Assembly: GCA_014529385.2 (NCBI GenBank)
Contig: CM043952.1
Coordinates: forward strand, 63,788,870 to 63,852,869
DNA from: Adiantum capillus-veneris
Taxonomy: Eukaryota; Streptophyta; Polypodiopsida; Polypodiales; Pteridaceae
Length of the DNA stretch: 64,000 nucleotides
Direction of reading: 5' to 3'
The position numbers were made by a program, and so were the translations under genes. Each line of letters begins with the position of its first letter. The stretch's first letter is position 1. Positions 11,988-24,200 of the stretch are shown here, piece after piece. A model generated the notes under the pieces. It ran no database searches, was not told the origin of the DNA, and was given only the letters and a program-made list of their open reading frames with translations.

Positions 11988-11996
11988 CCTTTTATA
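11988..11996 (-). promoter_or_regulatory. TATA box in copia-1 3' LTR
   Basis: TATAAAAGG on the minus strand, conserved with 17543-17551 in the other LTR, in the element's transcription sense. Confidence 0.55.
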
Positions 11997-12119
11997 GGCC
12001 AAAAGGGCTGCCCTCTCTTATGAGAGACAACCATGTGTAGCCTCCCTTGTGCGAATAAGTCCAAATCGGACCCTCCAATCCGCCCATGTGTGGCCGCCCT
12101 TGAGAAGACAAGTCCCCTT

Positions 12120-12250
12120 TTGAATTCGGCCACCGGCCATTGAATTCGGACCACCGGCCACCGGCCATTGACTTCCGACCACCGGCCATCGGCCATTGAC
12201 TACCGGCCAACCGACCGGTTGTTTTCCAACCACTTTCCGGCCGCCGTCCG
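12120..12250. repeat. CCGGCCA minisatellite in copia-1 LTR
   Basis: Repeated ACCGGCCATTGA-type units (ACCGGCCACCGGCCATTGA and variants) form a GC-rich patch unlike the AT-rich surroundings. The corresponding part of the other LTR (about 17684-17760) has fewer units. Confidence 0.8.
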
Positions 12251-12458
12251 GCCATAATATTCCGGCGGAAAAAAAAGTCTCAGGGGCCTCTGCCCCCGAG
12301 GCCTTTAAAGTTGCCCCTGATTCTTGTCCGTGAAAATTTTGGTTTCCGGTGAGTGATTTTCCTTCACGCACGATGGCTTCTCCTCATAATGGGGGCCTTA
12401 CAAATGTGCGCTTTTACCACAGAAAATTACAAGGGTAAATCAGGCTCCATACTTAACA

Positions 12459-13226
12459 AGGATGTCAATACCATGAAAATTTCTACAAAAAATGTGACTA
12501 GAATTAGGTCAAATGCAAATCACCATTGTGTTTAAACGTGTCTAAACCCCAAAATGAGTCTTGGGTTACACAAATTTTAGTATGTATGAGGAAAATATGG
12601 CCAAAAGATCATTTTTTGGGCCAAAAAATGCACCTACAAAAACTTGTCTCTGTGCTAATCTATCACACAGTGGGTTGAATAACCATAGTCAAAATGGTCC
12701 TAGAATGAGCTAAACACAAGCTTAAGATCTCAGCTCCACAATTCCATACATGGATTTAAATTTCCTACTACAAATCTTATTGTAAGAGCACATCAATGTG
12801 TGTACAATCAAAGGACAACACTCTCGCTAAATACACTCCTCTATAAGTACCCAAGAATGGCTACAAATCAGCTCCAAATAGTGTACAAAACACTCACGAT
12901 TTGGAAGTTCTCTTGTTGGCAAGAAAATTGACTCTGATACAAGAGTGAAGGGCAGTGGAAGAGAGAAGTCGAATACCTATAATTGAGAGAGAGAGAGAGA
13001 GAGAGAGATTTTATTATCGTCTTTGAAGGTGAAATATGACCTATGGGACCTGGCTGATGAGTGACTCTCGATGCTCCAAAATTGTGGTGATGAGAGTCAA
13101 ATGGAGAGCCCACACTGTGGTTGGGAGAGAAGTGTGTAGGTCTAAGTCATCGCTGAAAATGTGAGGGAAGCAAGTACGGATGTGACCAAAAGCTGAGCAA
13201 TCTAGTAGTGTGTGGTACTTAGACTC
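12459..13226. other. copia-1 3' untranslated region
   Basis: Non-coding sequence between the pol relic and the 3' LTR; contains a (GA)12 tract at 12985-13008. No clear polypurine tract is visible next to the LTR, which is unusual and fits decay or rearrangement. Confidence 0.5.
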
Positions 13227-16200
13227 TTAAACTTGTAGACAGTAGCATAATGTGCAAAGTTGGTTTGACTCGTCTCCATTTCCCCAACACCCTGTCTCGC
13301 ATCGAAGGGATTGGGAGCTAAGCCGAATGCCTATGATACTGTGTATCACCAACAAGGGGATAGGCTCAAGCATGTAAGTGCGAGTACGGTTTCCTCTTTC
13401 AACGAAGAACATGGTTTTGTAGTTGGGAGCAATATGGGTGGTGTAATGTATGAAGTGTGACCCATTGGATTTTGCCCAAGCCGTAATACATTGGCGTTGT
13501 AGAAAATCATCATTCACTTGGGAGTCAATTGAAGCATCATGTAGCAAGTGTAATGCATCCCATCTCCCAAACCACTTCTTTATGTCTTGCATCCATCCTG
13601 TGTTCAAGATCTTGCATTTATGCATCTTTTGAAAGTGAGGATATGTTCTGTGGTAGAAAGTGAGACCACTTTCTGCAGCTTTGAAGCCCAGCTTACTGTT
13701 GTGCCTCCAACATGAAGACATAGCCCATAGTGCTCCTTCGAGTATCTTTGTCACCTACCATATCTGCATCAGCATACCCTTGAAGAAAAATATCAGTTCC
13801 TCCAAAATACAAAGCATTTGTTGTTGTCACTTTTAGATACCTACGTATCCACTTCACATTTTTTCAATGCTCTTTACCTGGGTTGTCCATGAACCTATTC
13901 ACAACTCCCACCACATGTGCAATGTCTAGCCTTGTCTAGACCGTAGCATACATTAGAGAACCTACCGCTACAGCATATGGAACTTTAGACATATAGGCTA
14001 TCTCCTCTTGTGTCTTTGGACACATATCCTTTGTTAGTTTAAAGTGACCATCCAAACGTGTAGAAACTGGTTTTGTATTTTGCATTGCAAACCTTTCTAG
14101 TACCTTCTTGATGTAATCCTCTTGAGATAGCTTTATTGTCTTCTTTCGTCCTGTTCCTTGATATTTTCATACCAAGTATCCTCTTTGCAGCACCTAAATC
14201 TTTCATTGAAAAAGATTTAGACAGCTCCTCTTTTAGTTCTTTGATGTCCTGCATGTTTGCACTTGCAATCAACATGTCATCAATAGACAACATTAGGATG
14301 ATGAATGTCCCATCTCCCAAATTCTTCGTGTAGACGCAGTGATCCGAGTTGCATCTTGTGAATCCATAATCCACTATCCATCGATCAAACTTCAAGTACC
14401 ATTGTCTTGATGCTTGCTTTAAACCATACAAGCTCTTCTTTAATTTACAAACCATTTTCTCCTTACCTTTTACTTCATACCCCTTTGGTTGAAGCATGTA
14501 GATTTCCTCCTCTTAGTCACCGTGAGGGAATGTCGTATTTACATCCATTTGCTCGAGATTTAGATCATGAGCAGCCACAAGGCTTAATACAAGCCTAATT
14601 GAGTTCATTTTTACAATAGGAGAAAATATTTCATTGAAGTCAATACCTTTCTGTTGAGAAAACCCTTTTATCACAAGCCTAGACTTGTACCTTTTCTTCC
14701 CACCTTCTTCTTCCTTCAGCTTGTACACCCATTTGTTTTGAAGTGCCTGCTTACCTTTAGGAAACTCAACCAACTCTGATATTTGTTTGCGATGTAGTGA
14801 GTCCATCTTCACTTGCATGATCTTCGTCCATTCTTCTTTGGATTCGTGTTGCATAGCTTCTTCATATGATTCCGGCTCTCCATAATTTGAGATCAAGAGA
14901 TGGTTGAAGGAAGGAACAAACCTTTCTGGAGGTCTACTTGATCTTGTAGATCTTTGGGGAATAGGTTGAGGCTCCTCAATTGGTTGATGTTGTTGCACAT
15001 TGTCACCGTTTGCAATCCTTGAGTCTTCACCATCCTCAAGCTCCACGTACTCATCACTCGTTTCTTTTGTTTGGTTTATTTCCAAGTAATCTTTGTACAT
15101 ATTTTTTTCATTTTACATCCCTACTCCTTAAGATTTTACCATCTTCAGGATTCCATACGTGATACACAAAGTCACCTTCTCCATAGCCAATGAAGAAACA
15201 CTTTTTGGATTTTGCATCTAGCTTTGATCTTAGGATTCTATCTATGTGCATGAAAGCCTCACACCCAAACACTTTGAGAAATGCATAATTCATCGGTTTA
15301 CCTGTCCATGCCTCTTATGGAACTCTCCCATCCAATGCCGTTTAGGGTGACTGGTTGCTTAAGTACATAGACAAACTTACAGCTTTTGCCCAAAGCTCAA
15401 GTGGTAGGCCTGCATGTAGCCGCATGCTTCGTGCTCGCTCCATGATTGTCATGTTCATCCTTTTCAAAATCCCATTTTGTTGAGGTGTCCTTGGGGTTTT
15501 CCTTTGCCTCTGAATGCCATTGCTAGCACAAAATCTTTCAAATTCTTGGTTGCAATATTCGTCTCCATTGTCGGATCTGAGGCATTTAACCTTGGTACCT
15601 GTTTCATTCTCCACAAAGGCTTTCCACCTTTGAATTATGGAAAATACATAGGACTTATTCTTCATGACATAAACCCATGTTTTTCTAGTCACATTGTCTA
15701 TGAATGTTACATAGTACGATGAGCCACCAAGTGATGGTGTACTTGCAGGACCCCAAACATCACAATGAACCAACTCATGTTTTTTATTTTTTCTTTCATT
15801 TCCTGACTTTTGAAATTTTATCCTCTTTTGTTTACCATAAACACAATCTTCATAGAACTCTAAGTCCACTTCTCTCAAACCTGGTAGAAGCTTCTTCGTT
15901 TGAAGGATTTGCATTCCTTTGGCACTCATATGCCCAAGGCGGTAGTGCCACACCGCACTGTCAACTTCTGTAGTTGCTGCATAAGCTGAAGGTTGCATGC
16001 TAATAGTACACACGTAAAGTGTACCGACCTTTTCTCCCTTGGCAACCACCAAAGATCCCTTAAAGATCTTCCACCGTTTGTTTCCAAATGCAATGGTGTG
16101 ACCTCATCGTCCAATTGTCCTGTAGAGATCAGATTTTTCCGATGAGAAGGAACATGCCTAACATCTTTAAGCTTCCATTCAATTCTGTTAGCAGTTTTGA

Positions 16201-17160
16201 CACAAACTGTACCTTTGCCGACAATCTCACAATCTTCATCATCTCCCAAGTATACATACCCAAAATTACCTTTGGTGTAATCTTGGAAATGTTGCTTGTG
16301 TGGTGTCGCATGGATTGAAGCCCCATAATCTACTATCCAGGAATTAGACACATTGTCTAATGAGAGAGTTAGAGCATCTTGCTCTACTTTACCTGCCACA
16401 TTGGTCTCTGATGTTGGCTTGTATCTTGAGACTCAGTATCCTTCTTCTTCTTGGACCAGAAATCCTTCTTGACGTGGACCTTCTTGTAGCAGTTCGAACA
16501 TTCAAGAACTGACTTTGTGCGTGACTTGCTTCGTCTTGAGTGATCACGACCCTTTTGGTTTTTGAACCTCTCCTTAGGCCTTCCTCTTGTTTCCACTGAC
16601 AGTGCAACACTTGATGATTCTCCTGTGCTTCTCCTTTGTATTTCGTCACTTAGGAGAACACCCACAACATCATCAAACTTAAGAGTATTTGTGCCAAAAA
16701 TAGAATTACTTACAACCATCATAAGGCTGTCCCAACTATCCGGTAGAGATGATAGTATAAGGAGAGCTCTCACTTTGTCATCGAAACGATCGAAGTTGAC
16801 TTATGTTTGTGTTAAAGTCATTTAAGTGTTCTGCAATTGAACCATTCTCTGTCATCTTTAGATTGAGCAAGCCGATGGTTTCTCGTAGAAGTCATCAAGT
16901 GACTTCATCAAGTCCTCCATGGTCTTCATCTCCGAAACATTGAAGGCCACCGTTGACACCAATCTTAACTGGATTGTTCCCAGTGCCTTTCAATCAAGGA
17001 CAATCCATGCTTCATCTGCCATTGTTGTGGGCTTCTTTGCAAGACCGCCTAGAGGCAAATAGAGGTTTTTCTGGTAGAGATAGTCTTCAATCTGTATCTT
17101 CCAATGTTGGTAGTTTTTGTCATTTAACTTCTCAATCTTTAGCTTCCCTTCCTTAGCCAT
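13227..17160 (-). pseudogene. copia-1 gag-pol, multiply broken
   Basis: Order in element sense: Gag from ATG 17160 (MAKEGKLKIEKLNDKNYQHW, a UBN2-type Gag start); a zinc knuckle with its last Cys replaced (CSNCYKKVHVKKDFW, near 16480); protease with DYGAS instead of DSGAS (about 16320); integrase with HYRLGHMS, a zinc region lacking one Cys, the Asp motifs CDVWGP and RSDNG, but Lys where the third catalytic Glu belongs (NGILKRMN); RT with KSRLVIKGFSQQKGIDF, MDVNTTF and a changed active site (LSIDDML in place of YVDDML); and an RNase H start GYADADMVGDKDTRRST near 13780. Stops and shifts near 17060, 16400, 15300, 14510, 14040 and 13750 kill it. Lost catalytic residues confirm a non-functional copy. 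Confidence 0.88.
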
Positions 17161-17219
17161 AACTCCCACTCAATTCAAGGAATCCTTTCCTTGAGACAAT
17201 TTAGCTACGAGCAAACCTT

Positions 17220-17231
17220 GCTCTGATACTA
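17220..17231 (-). other. Primer-binding site of copia-1 (degenerate)
   Basis: On the minus strand reads TAGTATCAGAGC, one base from the TGGTATCAGAGC complementary to the 3' end of plant initiator tRNA-Met, two bases inside the 5' LTR. Confidence 0.7.
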
Positions 17232-17233
17232 GT

Positions 17234-17952
17234 TGTTAGGAAATATGACGTAGCTAAATAGATATTTGAGTAGATTACTTAATGGAGAGAGATAGATTTC
17301 ACACACAAGAGATTATAGAGTAGAGAGAGAGAGAGAGAGTACACACAATATACGTGGTTCACCCAATGTGGGCTACATCCATGGGAAAGCAGCCACTCAA
17401 TGGCTTTAGTACTTCAAAACAAGAAGTAGTTTACAAAGGGATTATACCCTTAATAGAGATCCCACCTTGTTTCACTCTCACCACCTCACACTCACCTTGT
17501 TGCATCAACTTCACACACTATGAATGTGTGTAGAAATGGCCTCCTTTTATAGGCCAAAAGGGTTGTCCTCTCTCATGAGAGGCAGCCATGTGTAGCCGCC
17601 CTTGTGTAGATAAGTCCAAATCGGACCCTCCAATCTGCCCATGTGTGGCCGCCATTGAGAAGATAAGTCCGCTTTTGAATTCGGCCACCGGCCACCGGCC
17701 ATTGACTACCAGCCAACCGATCGGTCATTTTCCGGCCACTTTTCGGCCCCCGTCCGGCCATAATATTTCGGCGAAAAGGAATATTCCGTGAAAATTTGGT
17801 CATGAAAATTTTGGTTTCCGGCAAGTGATTTTTATTTTTGGCAAGTGATTTTCCTTCACGCACGATGTCTTCTCCTCATAATGGGGGCCTTACAAATGTG
17901 CGTTTTTACCGCAAAAAATTTACAAGGGGTAAATCAGGCTCCATACTTAACA
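17234..17952 (-). repeat. 5' LTR of copia-1
   Basis: 719 bp with inverted ends TGTTA/TAACA, homologous to 11666-12458. Contains a short (GA)n at about 17320-17338 and a TATA box at 17543-17551 (minus). Its outer end directly abuts LINE reverse-transcriptase sequence. Confidence 0.88.
17543..17551 (-). promoter_or_regulatory. TATA box in copia-1 5' LTR
   Basis: TATAAAAGG on the minus strand, same context as in the 3' LTR (flanked by the GGCC/GGCCT words). Confidence 0.55.
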
Positions 17953-20654
17953 AGATGATCAATAGTGTTATGGCATCGACAAAAACCCGATTGTCATTTT
18001 GCACGCTTATCATTTTCTTCATCCCAATCACTCAATTTCATCTCCATTATGCATCCAAACAGCTTTGTCATAGGAGACCCAATTATTATAGTACTATAGT
18101 TGTTTACATTCTCTACATCCCCTCCTTTATGCAAAGGCTTAACCCAATTAGTACTCCAATCGTAAGGCATACCATGTTGAAGTGTAAGGTTGAAAATATC
18201 ACACATCCACTCATGGGTAAAATATCCCATCCATTTGATCATCTCCAGCTTGATACATTGAAGATCTCCCACTTTACGAGTGGCCAACTTTTCAAGCCCA
18301 CTGCATACATCCTCAATAGTAAAGAAAGAGAGCATATGTACGAGAGTGAACCATAAAATGGTATTTTTTCAGCATTTGGTTGCTCATATAATTGCCTACA
18401 ATTTGGATACATATCCACAAGACTCAAGTTACCAAAATTCTCAACCCACTTGCCCCTCAAGTTTGTGCAAAATCTTCCACATGCACGTGCCTTTTCTTGG
18501 ACTTGAGAAATTTGTTGCTTTACTTTCCATCTTCATTTGAATCAATGCCTTGTATCATGTATGTATGCAAATGACTTTGATAGTTGTCTCTGTCCATAGT
18601 TGCATCAAGCTTTATCAATCAAGGACTTTCGAGCAACTTAAAATTCTTTGGCAAACCACCTTTTGCGTGATCTTTCTTTGTTGATACCATGGAGATGCTT
18701 GATGGCAAAGAATTCTTCGGCACAAGAACAAATAACTTTCTTGAAAGCTTCCCATTTAGTTTCCAATGGTGCGTCATATTGAAGCTTTGTCATCCATAAA
18801 TTTTGCTCAACCATTTCAATGTACATTGGTGCCCATTTAAAATCCATACATAGTGATAACTTCTCTTCCCTTTGACTAAGATTATCATGCTTAAGGTCAG
18901 TACACAAGGTTTGATGGTCTGATTTTGGATCCATTGGCCAAACATAAAACTCTTTATGCAATACATGATGGCTTTGGAGAGTAGCATACAATCAATCACA
19001 CTATCCACATTATGTTTTCTACATGTAAATCCATTGGTTCCACTCCACAAAGATACACCATTGGCAATGAGCATACCCGTGCTATTACACATGTGTAAAA
19101 GTAACTCTCCATATTGATCCAGCTCTTTCTCATCCATTAAAGTACGATCATACAAGTGAACTTCCTCCAACTCCTTTGAAATGTATGGCACATCAAATTG
19201 TTGAGTATCATGTGGAAATATTTTTGTGCGAGAATTCATATATAACACACCTTTGCCTTTGAAATAATCAATGTATTTCTCTAAATAAAAAAATGACTGA
19301 TCTCTATCCATGCAAGCATAAACGGGGGGGTCATGATGAGGAATGTAGCAATCGGCTACAAAAATGGGTGCTCTTTTTGGTGTCATAATTTTCATCCATA
19401 CAATGTTTGTACTTGTCATCTCTCACAATTGATACAAAATCTTACAATCCTTTCTTAACCATACATGCTACCACTCCTTGACCTCTTTTTTCTTGAGATT
19501 CTTTGACCACATAAATGAATGTACATTGTAATCCTCCAAATCATTAGTTCTTTGTGTATCATGCTCCCAAGTTTCAACAAGAAGTACAACATCAACTTTG
19601 CTTGTTAGTTCATCAATGCCAACCCACGCATTCTATGGGTATCCATTGCAATTCCAAAATCATATTTTCAATTGTAACTCGGTCTCACATGTTGTGCATC
19701 CCTATTTGCTTAAGGGACTTGCCTCTTCCTGGGCACACTTTCTTCTTGAGAGATCTCCTTGTTTTTCTTATTCTTTTCCTCATATTCCTTGCGATGCATA
19801 TTTTGTTGCTTATAGTGAAATCTTTACATACAAAACATTTTGTATCCCTCAAATAGAACCAACTATTAGATCAAGGATAATCTTTTGTTTGGTCTCATCT
19901 GGCATGGTGCATACAATTGGTCGTTCTTCCGAGCAAGGAGCTCCTTCCTTGCCCACTCATATGTGCTCCACAGACCATAGCTACGGACATGCCAAAGTGG
20001 GTTTTGAAGAAATCTTCGATAACAATGGCAAGAGAAAGAGGTGTCTCTGACTTCTCTTCGGCGAATTCCACAAATAACAATGTTCTTGGAATGTCACTCC
20101 CATTACTTCAACTCCTCCACATCCACATTCTCAACATTCTTTGTTTGGACCATAGTTTTCATGAGTGAGGAATTAGGAACCACATTTTTACCATATACAT
20201 CATCCCAAGACTCGTTTGTGCATACATTTTTCATGTCGCATACATCCCGACTCATGGTGTCCAATTTCTTCTCTTTCAATACATGGTCATGCTCTACTTT
20301 GCTCATGTGCTCCTTCAAAGAATTAAAATTCAAAAGAGAGCCTTTACATTCCTTGACTTCCTCTTCAAGTTGCATCAAACATGTTGTTTGAATCTCAAGT
20401 GTCCTCTTGATATTCGCACTCTCAACCACAAGTGCCCTTAGCATGCCATTCTCCATTGCAAGTGTTTGTAAGTCTTTGCCTTGTTTGTTTACGGTCTCTT
20501 GCAATGATACCAAGTATGCAATGATCATGGTTTTCAATGTCTTTGATTGAGTGGTTGTGTTGCTATCTCCACACTTAGGATATTTTGAATCATTTTCCAT
20601 AATGGTTGTGGACCTTGTTGAAGAAGAAGAACCCTTGCACGTGCTAGAAGACAT
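17953..20654 (-). pseudogene. LINE (non-LTR retrotransposon), 3'-truncated
   Basis: Element sense runs from 20654 leftwards. ORF1-like part: a coiled-coil frame 20654-20103, then a C-terminal domain with SETPLSLAIVIEDFFKTHFG near 20050-19960. Endonuclease: WNCNG and VVLLVETWEHD (about 19660-19570), APIFVADCYIPHHD (about 19350), a damaged GDFN site, and SVIDCML (19000 region) in place of the usual S-x-I-D-Y-x-L. RT start: 18335-17994 with LQHGMPYDWSTNWVKPLHKG and NNYSTIIIGSPMTKLFGCIM. The RT stops at the copia-1 LTR; its palm with YxDD is absent and was not found on the far side of copia-1. Many frame breaks. Confidence 0.85.
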
Positions 20655-20878
20655 TGTATGTAAAATAAGAGATGGGAGTCAGCTTTCTTGAACATGTTCA
20701 CTTCAAAAATATTGCTACAAAAATGCCTTCCATAACTCTAATTTTTTGTCTTTACATTAATGCGTAGAGGGTGTCTTGCTCTTTGATTGAGGTTATAAAC
20801 CGCCCAAATCGGAGTTTGTACGAATAAGTTATGATCAAAAGAGTGAATTGTTGTTTACTAGGTCAAAATATAATTGCG

Positions 20879-20882
<4 letters not shown>
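20655..20882. other. Probable LINE 5' leader
   Basis: No coding signal. Lies directly upstream of the LINE ORF1 start on the minus strand. Confidence 0.3.

Positions 20883-20955
<73 letters not shown>
20883..20955. repeat. (GA)n microsatellite, left half
   Basis: About 36 GA units ending exactly at the left LTR of copia-2. Together with 26016-26060 it was one tract before the insertion. Confidence 0.97.
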
Positions 20956-20957
<2 letters not shown>

Positions 20958-21236
20958 TTGAAGATGATGAAACAGGAAACAGAAGGAAGACAACAACTCA
21001 GAGTAGGAAGAAGATGGAGAAGGAGAAGACACAGAGCTTGTGTACGAGATCTCTATAGTCTCTCTCTCTGTATTGGAATAATTAATTGTGTGTACAAACT
21101 CAGAGCTACAAATCTTATATGAAACCCTAAGAGATAAGGTGTCCTTTCACACCAGATGTCCAGGGGGAAAAACCCAGTGGGAGAAAAGTGCCCCTGGTGA
21201 AGCGCGTATACACACTAACACTACTACATGTCTACA
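20956..21236 (-). repeat. 3' LTR of copia-2
   Basis: 281 bp, differing from 25735-26015 at two sites (GACAACAACT versus GACAGCAACT; CAAATCTT versus CAAAGCTT). Confidence 0.96.
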
Positions 21237-21247
21237 AATCCCCCCTG
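21237..21247 (-). other. Polypurine tract of copia-2
   Basis: Minus strand reads CAGGGGGGATT directly before the 3' LTR; primes plus-strand synthesis in LTR retrotransposons. Confidence 0.75.
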
Positions 21248-21283
21248 TAGTGATAGTGTGAATCCGTACAAGGTAGCACATCA

Positions 21284-24200
21284 TCATGTGTATGAGAGTA
21301 AGCCCAAAGCTTTTCGGAAAGCTTCAAACTTTTCTCGTGATAACGCCTTCGTAAATAGATCTGCAATGTTATCCTGTGTAGGACAGTAAGTTAGTGTGAT
21401 CTCCCCTGCATGTAGCCTTTCCCTGACATAGTGGTAGTGAACCTCTATGTGCTTTGTTCTTGCATGAAATACTGGATTCCTTGCAACTGCCATAGCACTC
21501 TGACTGTCAGTGAAAATGGTAGTGGGTGCCTGTTGACACTCACAAAGATCTGCCAATAACCTGCGTATCCATACACAATCAACTGTTGCCGTGAAAGCTG
21601 CCCTGTACTCAGCTTCACAAGTTGATGTAGCCACTGTGGGTTGCTTCTTGCTTAGCCAAGATATACATGCATTTCCCAAGAAAAAACAATTGCCACTTGT
21701 GGAATGTCGTGTGTCAAAATCACCAGCCCAATCTGAATCGCTGTAACCAAGAAGCTGCATAGAAGTGTGCTTTCCATACATATCCCCCCTTGGAAAGAAC
21801 ATGGCAAGATTAGGGGTACCTGAAAGGTAACGAAGTATGCGCTTCACAGCCTGCCAATGATGCATACCTGGGCTGTGCATAAATCTGCTTGCTTGTGAAA
21901 CCCCAAATTGAATGTCTGGACGAGTGTTGCCTGCCAAATATATCAAGCAACCAACCGCTGCTGCATAAGTATGTACATCAAAAGGTTCTCCAGCATCATG
22001 CATGCTCAACTTTGATCCAGTTTCTACGGGTGTAGAGATTGGCTTACAATTTTGCATACCAAACTTGTCCAAAATTTTATGCAAATATTTTGCCTGCAAC
22101 ATGTATATGCCATCTTCTGATTGCACAAACTGAATACCCAAGTAATAATGTAGCAAACCAAGATCAGACATCTCAAAGGTTTTTCTCAAAGCATCTTTAA
22201 ACGCTTCAATTTCATCTGCAGTATTGCCTGTAAGAAGCATATCATCCACATAAAGTGTTAGCATAATGAGAACTCCATCTCTCTTTTTCACATACAAAGT
22301 ACTTTCTGTTGGACTATTCTGAAATCCCTGGCCAATCAAATAAGTATGTATCTTCTCATACCATGCTCTTGGAGCCTGTTTGAGACCATACAAAGCTTTA
22401 CGCAATCTACATACCTTTTGCTCTTGACCTTTTACAACAAAACCACTTGGTTGACTTACATAAACTTCTTCCTGCAAATCACCATTCAAAAAAGCAGTTT
22501 TGATATCCAACTGATGCACTTTCCAACCATGATGAGTAGCAATTGCAACTAGTGATCTAACTGTGGACGCACGAGAAGTAGGAGCAAAGGTTTCATCATA
22601 ATCTATGCCTTTCTATTGCGCATAGCCTTTTGCCACAAGCCTTGCTTTGTACCTGTCAACAGTACCATCTTGTTTCCTTTTTACCTTAAAAACCCACTTT
22701 GTACCAATAGGCTTTTTACCTGTAGGCAAGTCCACTAGATCCCATGTATGATTCTTATGAATAGAATCAATTTCTTGCTGCATAGCATCTTTCCACTGAA
22801 CACACTCTAAAGCTTGTTCAAATGAATCAGGCTCATCTGCATCACAAAGAGTGCTAAAGCAAGCCAAATCTACTTGCTCTCTGCCAAAAGTAGTACCAGC
22901 ACGTGTTTTCCGTGGCAACGGTGCATCCAACTTGCTATCCTGCAAAGTTTTCTGAACCCATTTAGGCAAGGTTCTTTCTTCCCTGAGAACTTCTTGCTCT
23001 TCACGCACAATTTCCTCTACATCATGAGGTGTCACATGCTGATCAAAAGATTGATCAAGATTATCAACCTGTTGTGATTCTTGATTCTCCACAAAAGAAG
23101 GAAGCAAACCTTCAAATACATCATGTGTCTGCATATGAGGTACATCAAAAGCAACCATAGGTTGAGCAGTAGTTTCTGCAAAAATTACATCACGACTTTC
23201 AAAAATCTTGTTTGTAGCAGGATTGTAAAGTCTATAACCTTTACTTCCACTACTGTACCCCACAAATATACATTTGATTGCCTTATCATCAAGCTTCCCA
23301 CGTAACTGCTGAGGGATGTGAGCATAAGCAAGACAACCAAAAACACGAAGATAACTAACTGAAGGTTTTTTGTCATACCAAGCTTCATATGCAGTAATGG
23401 TCTTCAAGGCACGAGTAGGACACCTGTTCAAAACATGTGCTGCACAAGCAACTGCCTCCATCCATAGCTTATGAGGCAAACTCTTAGCCTTGAGCATACA
23501 TCTAGCTGTCTCCATTAAAGACCTGTTCTTCCTTTCTGCAACACCATTCTGTTGTGGTGTGTATGGCATAGTGCATTGGTGTTTAATGCCTTTCTTTCCC
23601 AAAAAATCCTTAAATGCACCTGACATGTATTCACCTCCTCGATCGGTACGAAGAGTCTGTACTTTGCAACCTGTTTCATTTTCAACCATGGCGACATAAT
23701 GTTGAAAAACTGCAAACACATCTGACTTTGCTTTGAGTGGATACACCCAACAAAACCTGGAAAAGTCATCAATGAAGGTCACAAAATAAAGGCTGTTTCC
23801 TATAGATGGCGTCCTCATAGGACCACATACATCACTGTGTACAAGCTGCAACTTTCGTGTCGCTCTAACTGAACCATCCTGCGAAAATGCAAATCTGTGC
23901 ATCTTTCCAAGAACGCAACCTTCACATACATGTCTTGGTGGCATCTCCAATAAAGACAAATCATGCACCATATTATGACGTTGTAAAGTCATCAAACTGC
24001 CATAACCAACATGCCCAAATCTAGCATGCCACAACTCAGCATCCTGCATGGCCTGAGTCTTTGTTTCTGCAATACATACCTGAATCTGCTTTTCATAATG
24101 ATTTAGCACAAATAGTCCATTTTCCAGCGTACCTGTAGTGATAAGAGAATAACCATTCTCTCGATCTCGTACAACACATCTGTCATCCTCAAAAATGACC

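Larger units (their letters stand above)
11666..12458 (-). repeat. 3' LTR of copia-1
   Basis: Homologous to 17234-17952 across its length: shared landmarks are the short (GA)n near 11760-11786, the GTGGTTCACCCAATGTGGGC stretch, the TATA region and the end CTCCATACTTAACA. It is longer than the 5' LTR mainly because of extra CCGGCCA-type units near 12120-12250. Confidence 0.85.
11666..17952 (-). mobile_element. Ty1/copia LTR element copia-1, degenerate
   Basis: Two related LTRs (11666-12458 and 17234-17952) flank a minus-strand gag-pol relic. The right LTR has canonical TGTTA...TAACA ends and is followed, in element sense, by a degenerate initiator-Met tRNA primer site. The flanking 5-mers cgatg (11661-11665) and agatg (17953-17957) match at four of five bases and may be the target-site duplication, which would place a 7-bp insertion in the left LTR end. 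Many stops and frame changes and roughly 90% LTR similarity by eye indicate an old insertion. Confidence 0.85.
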
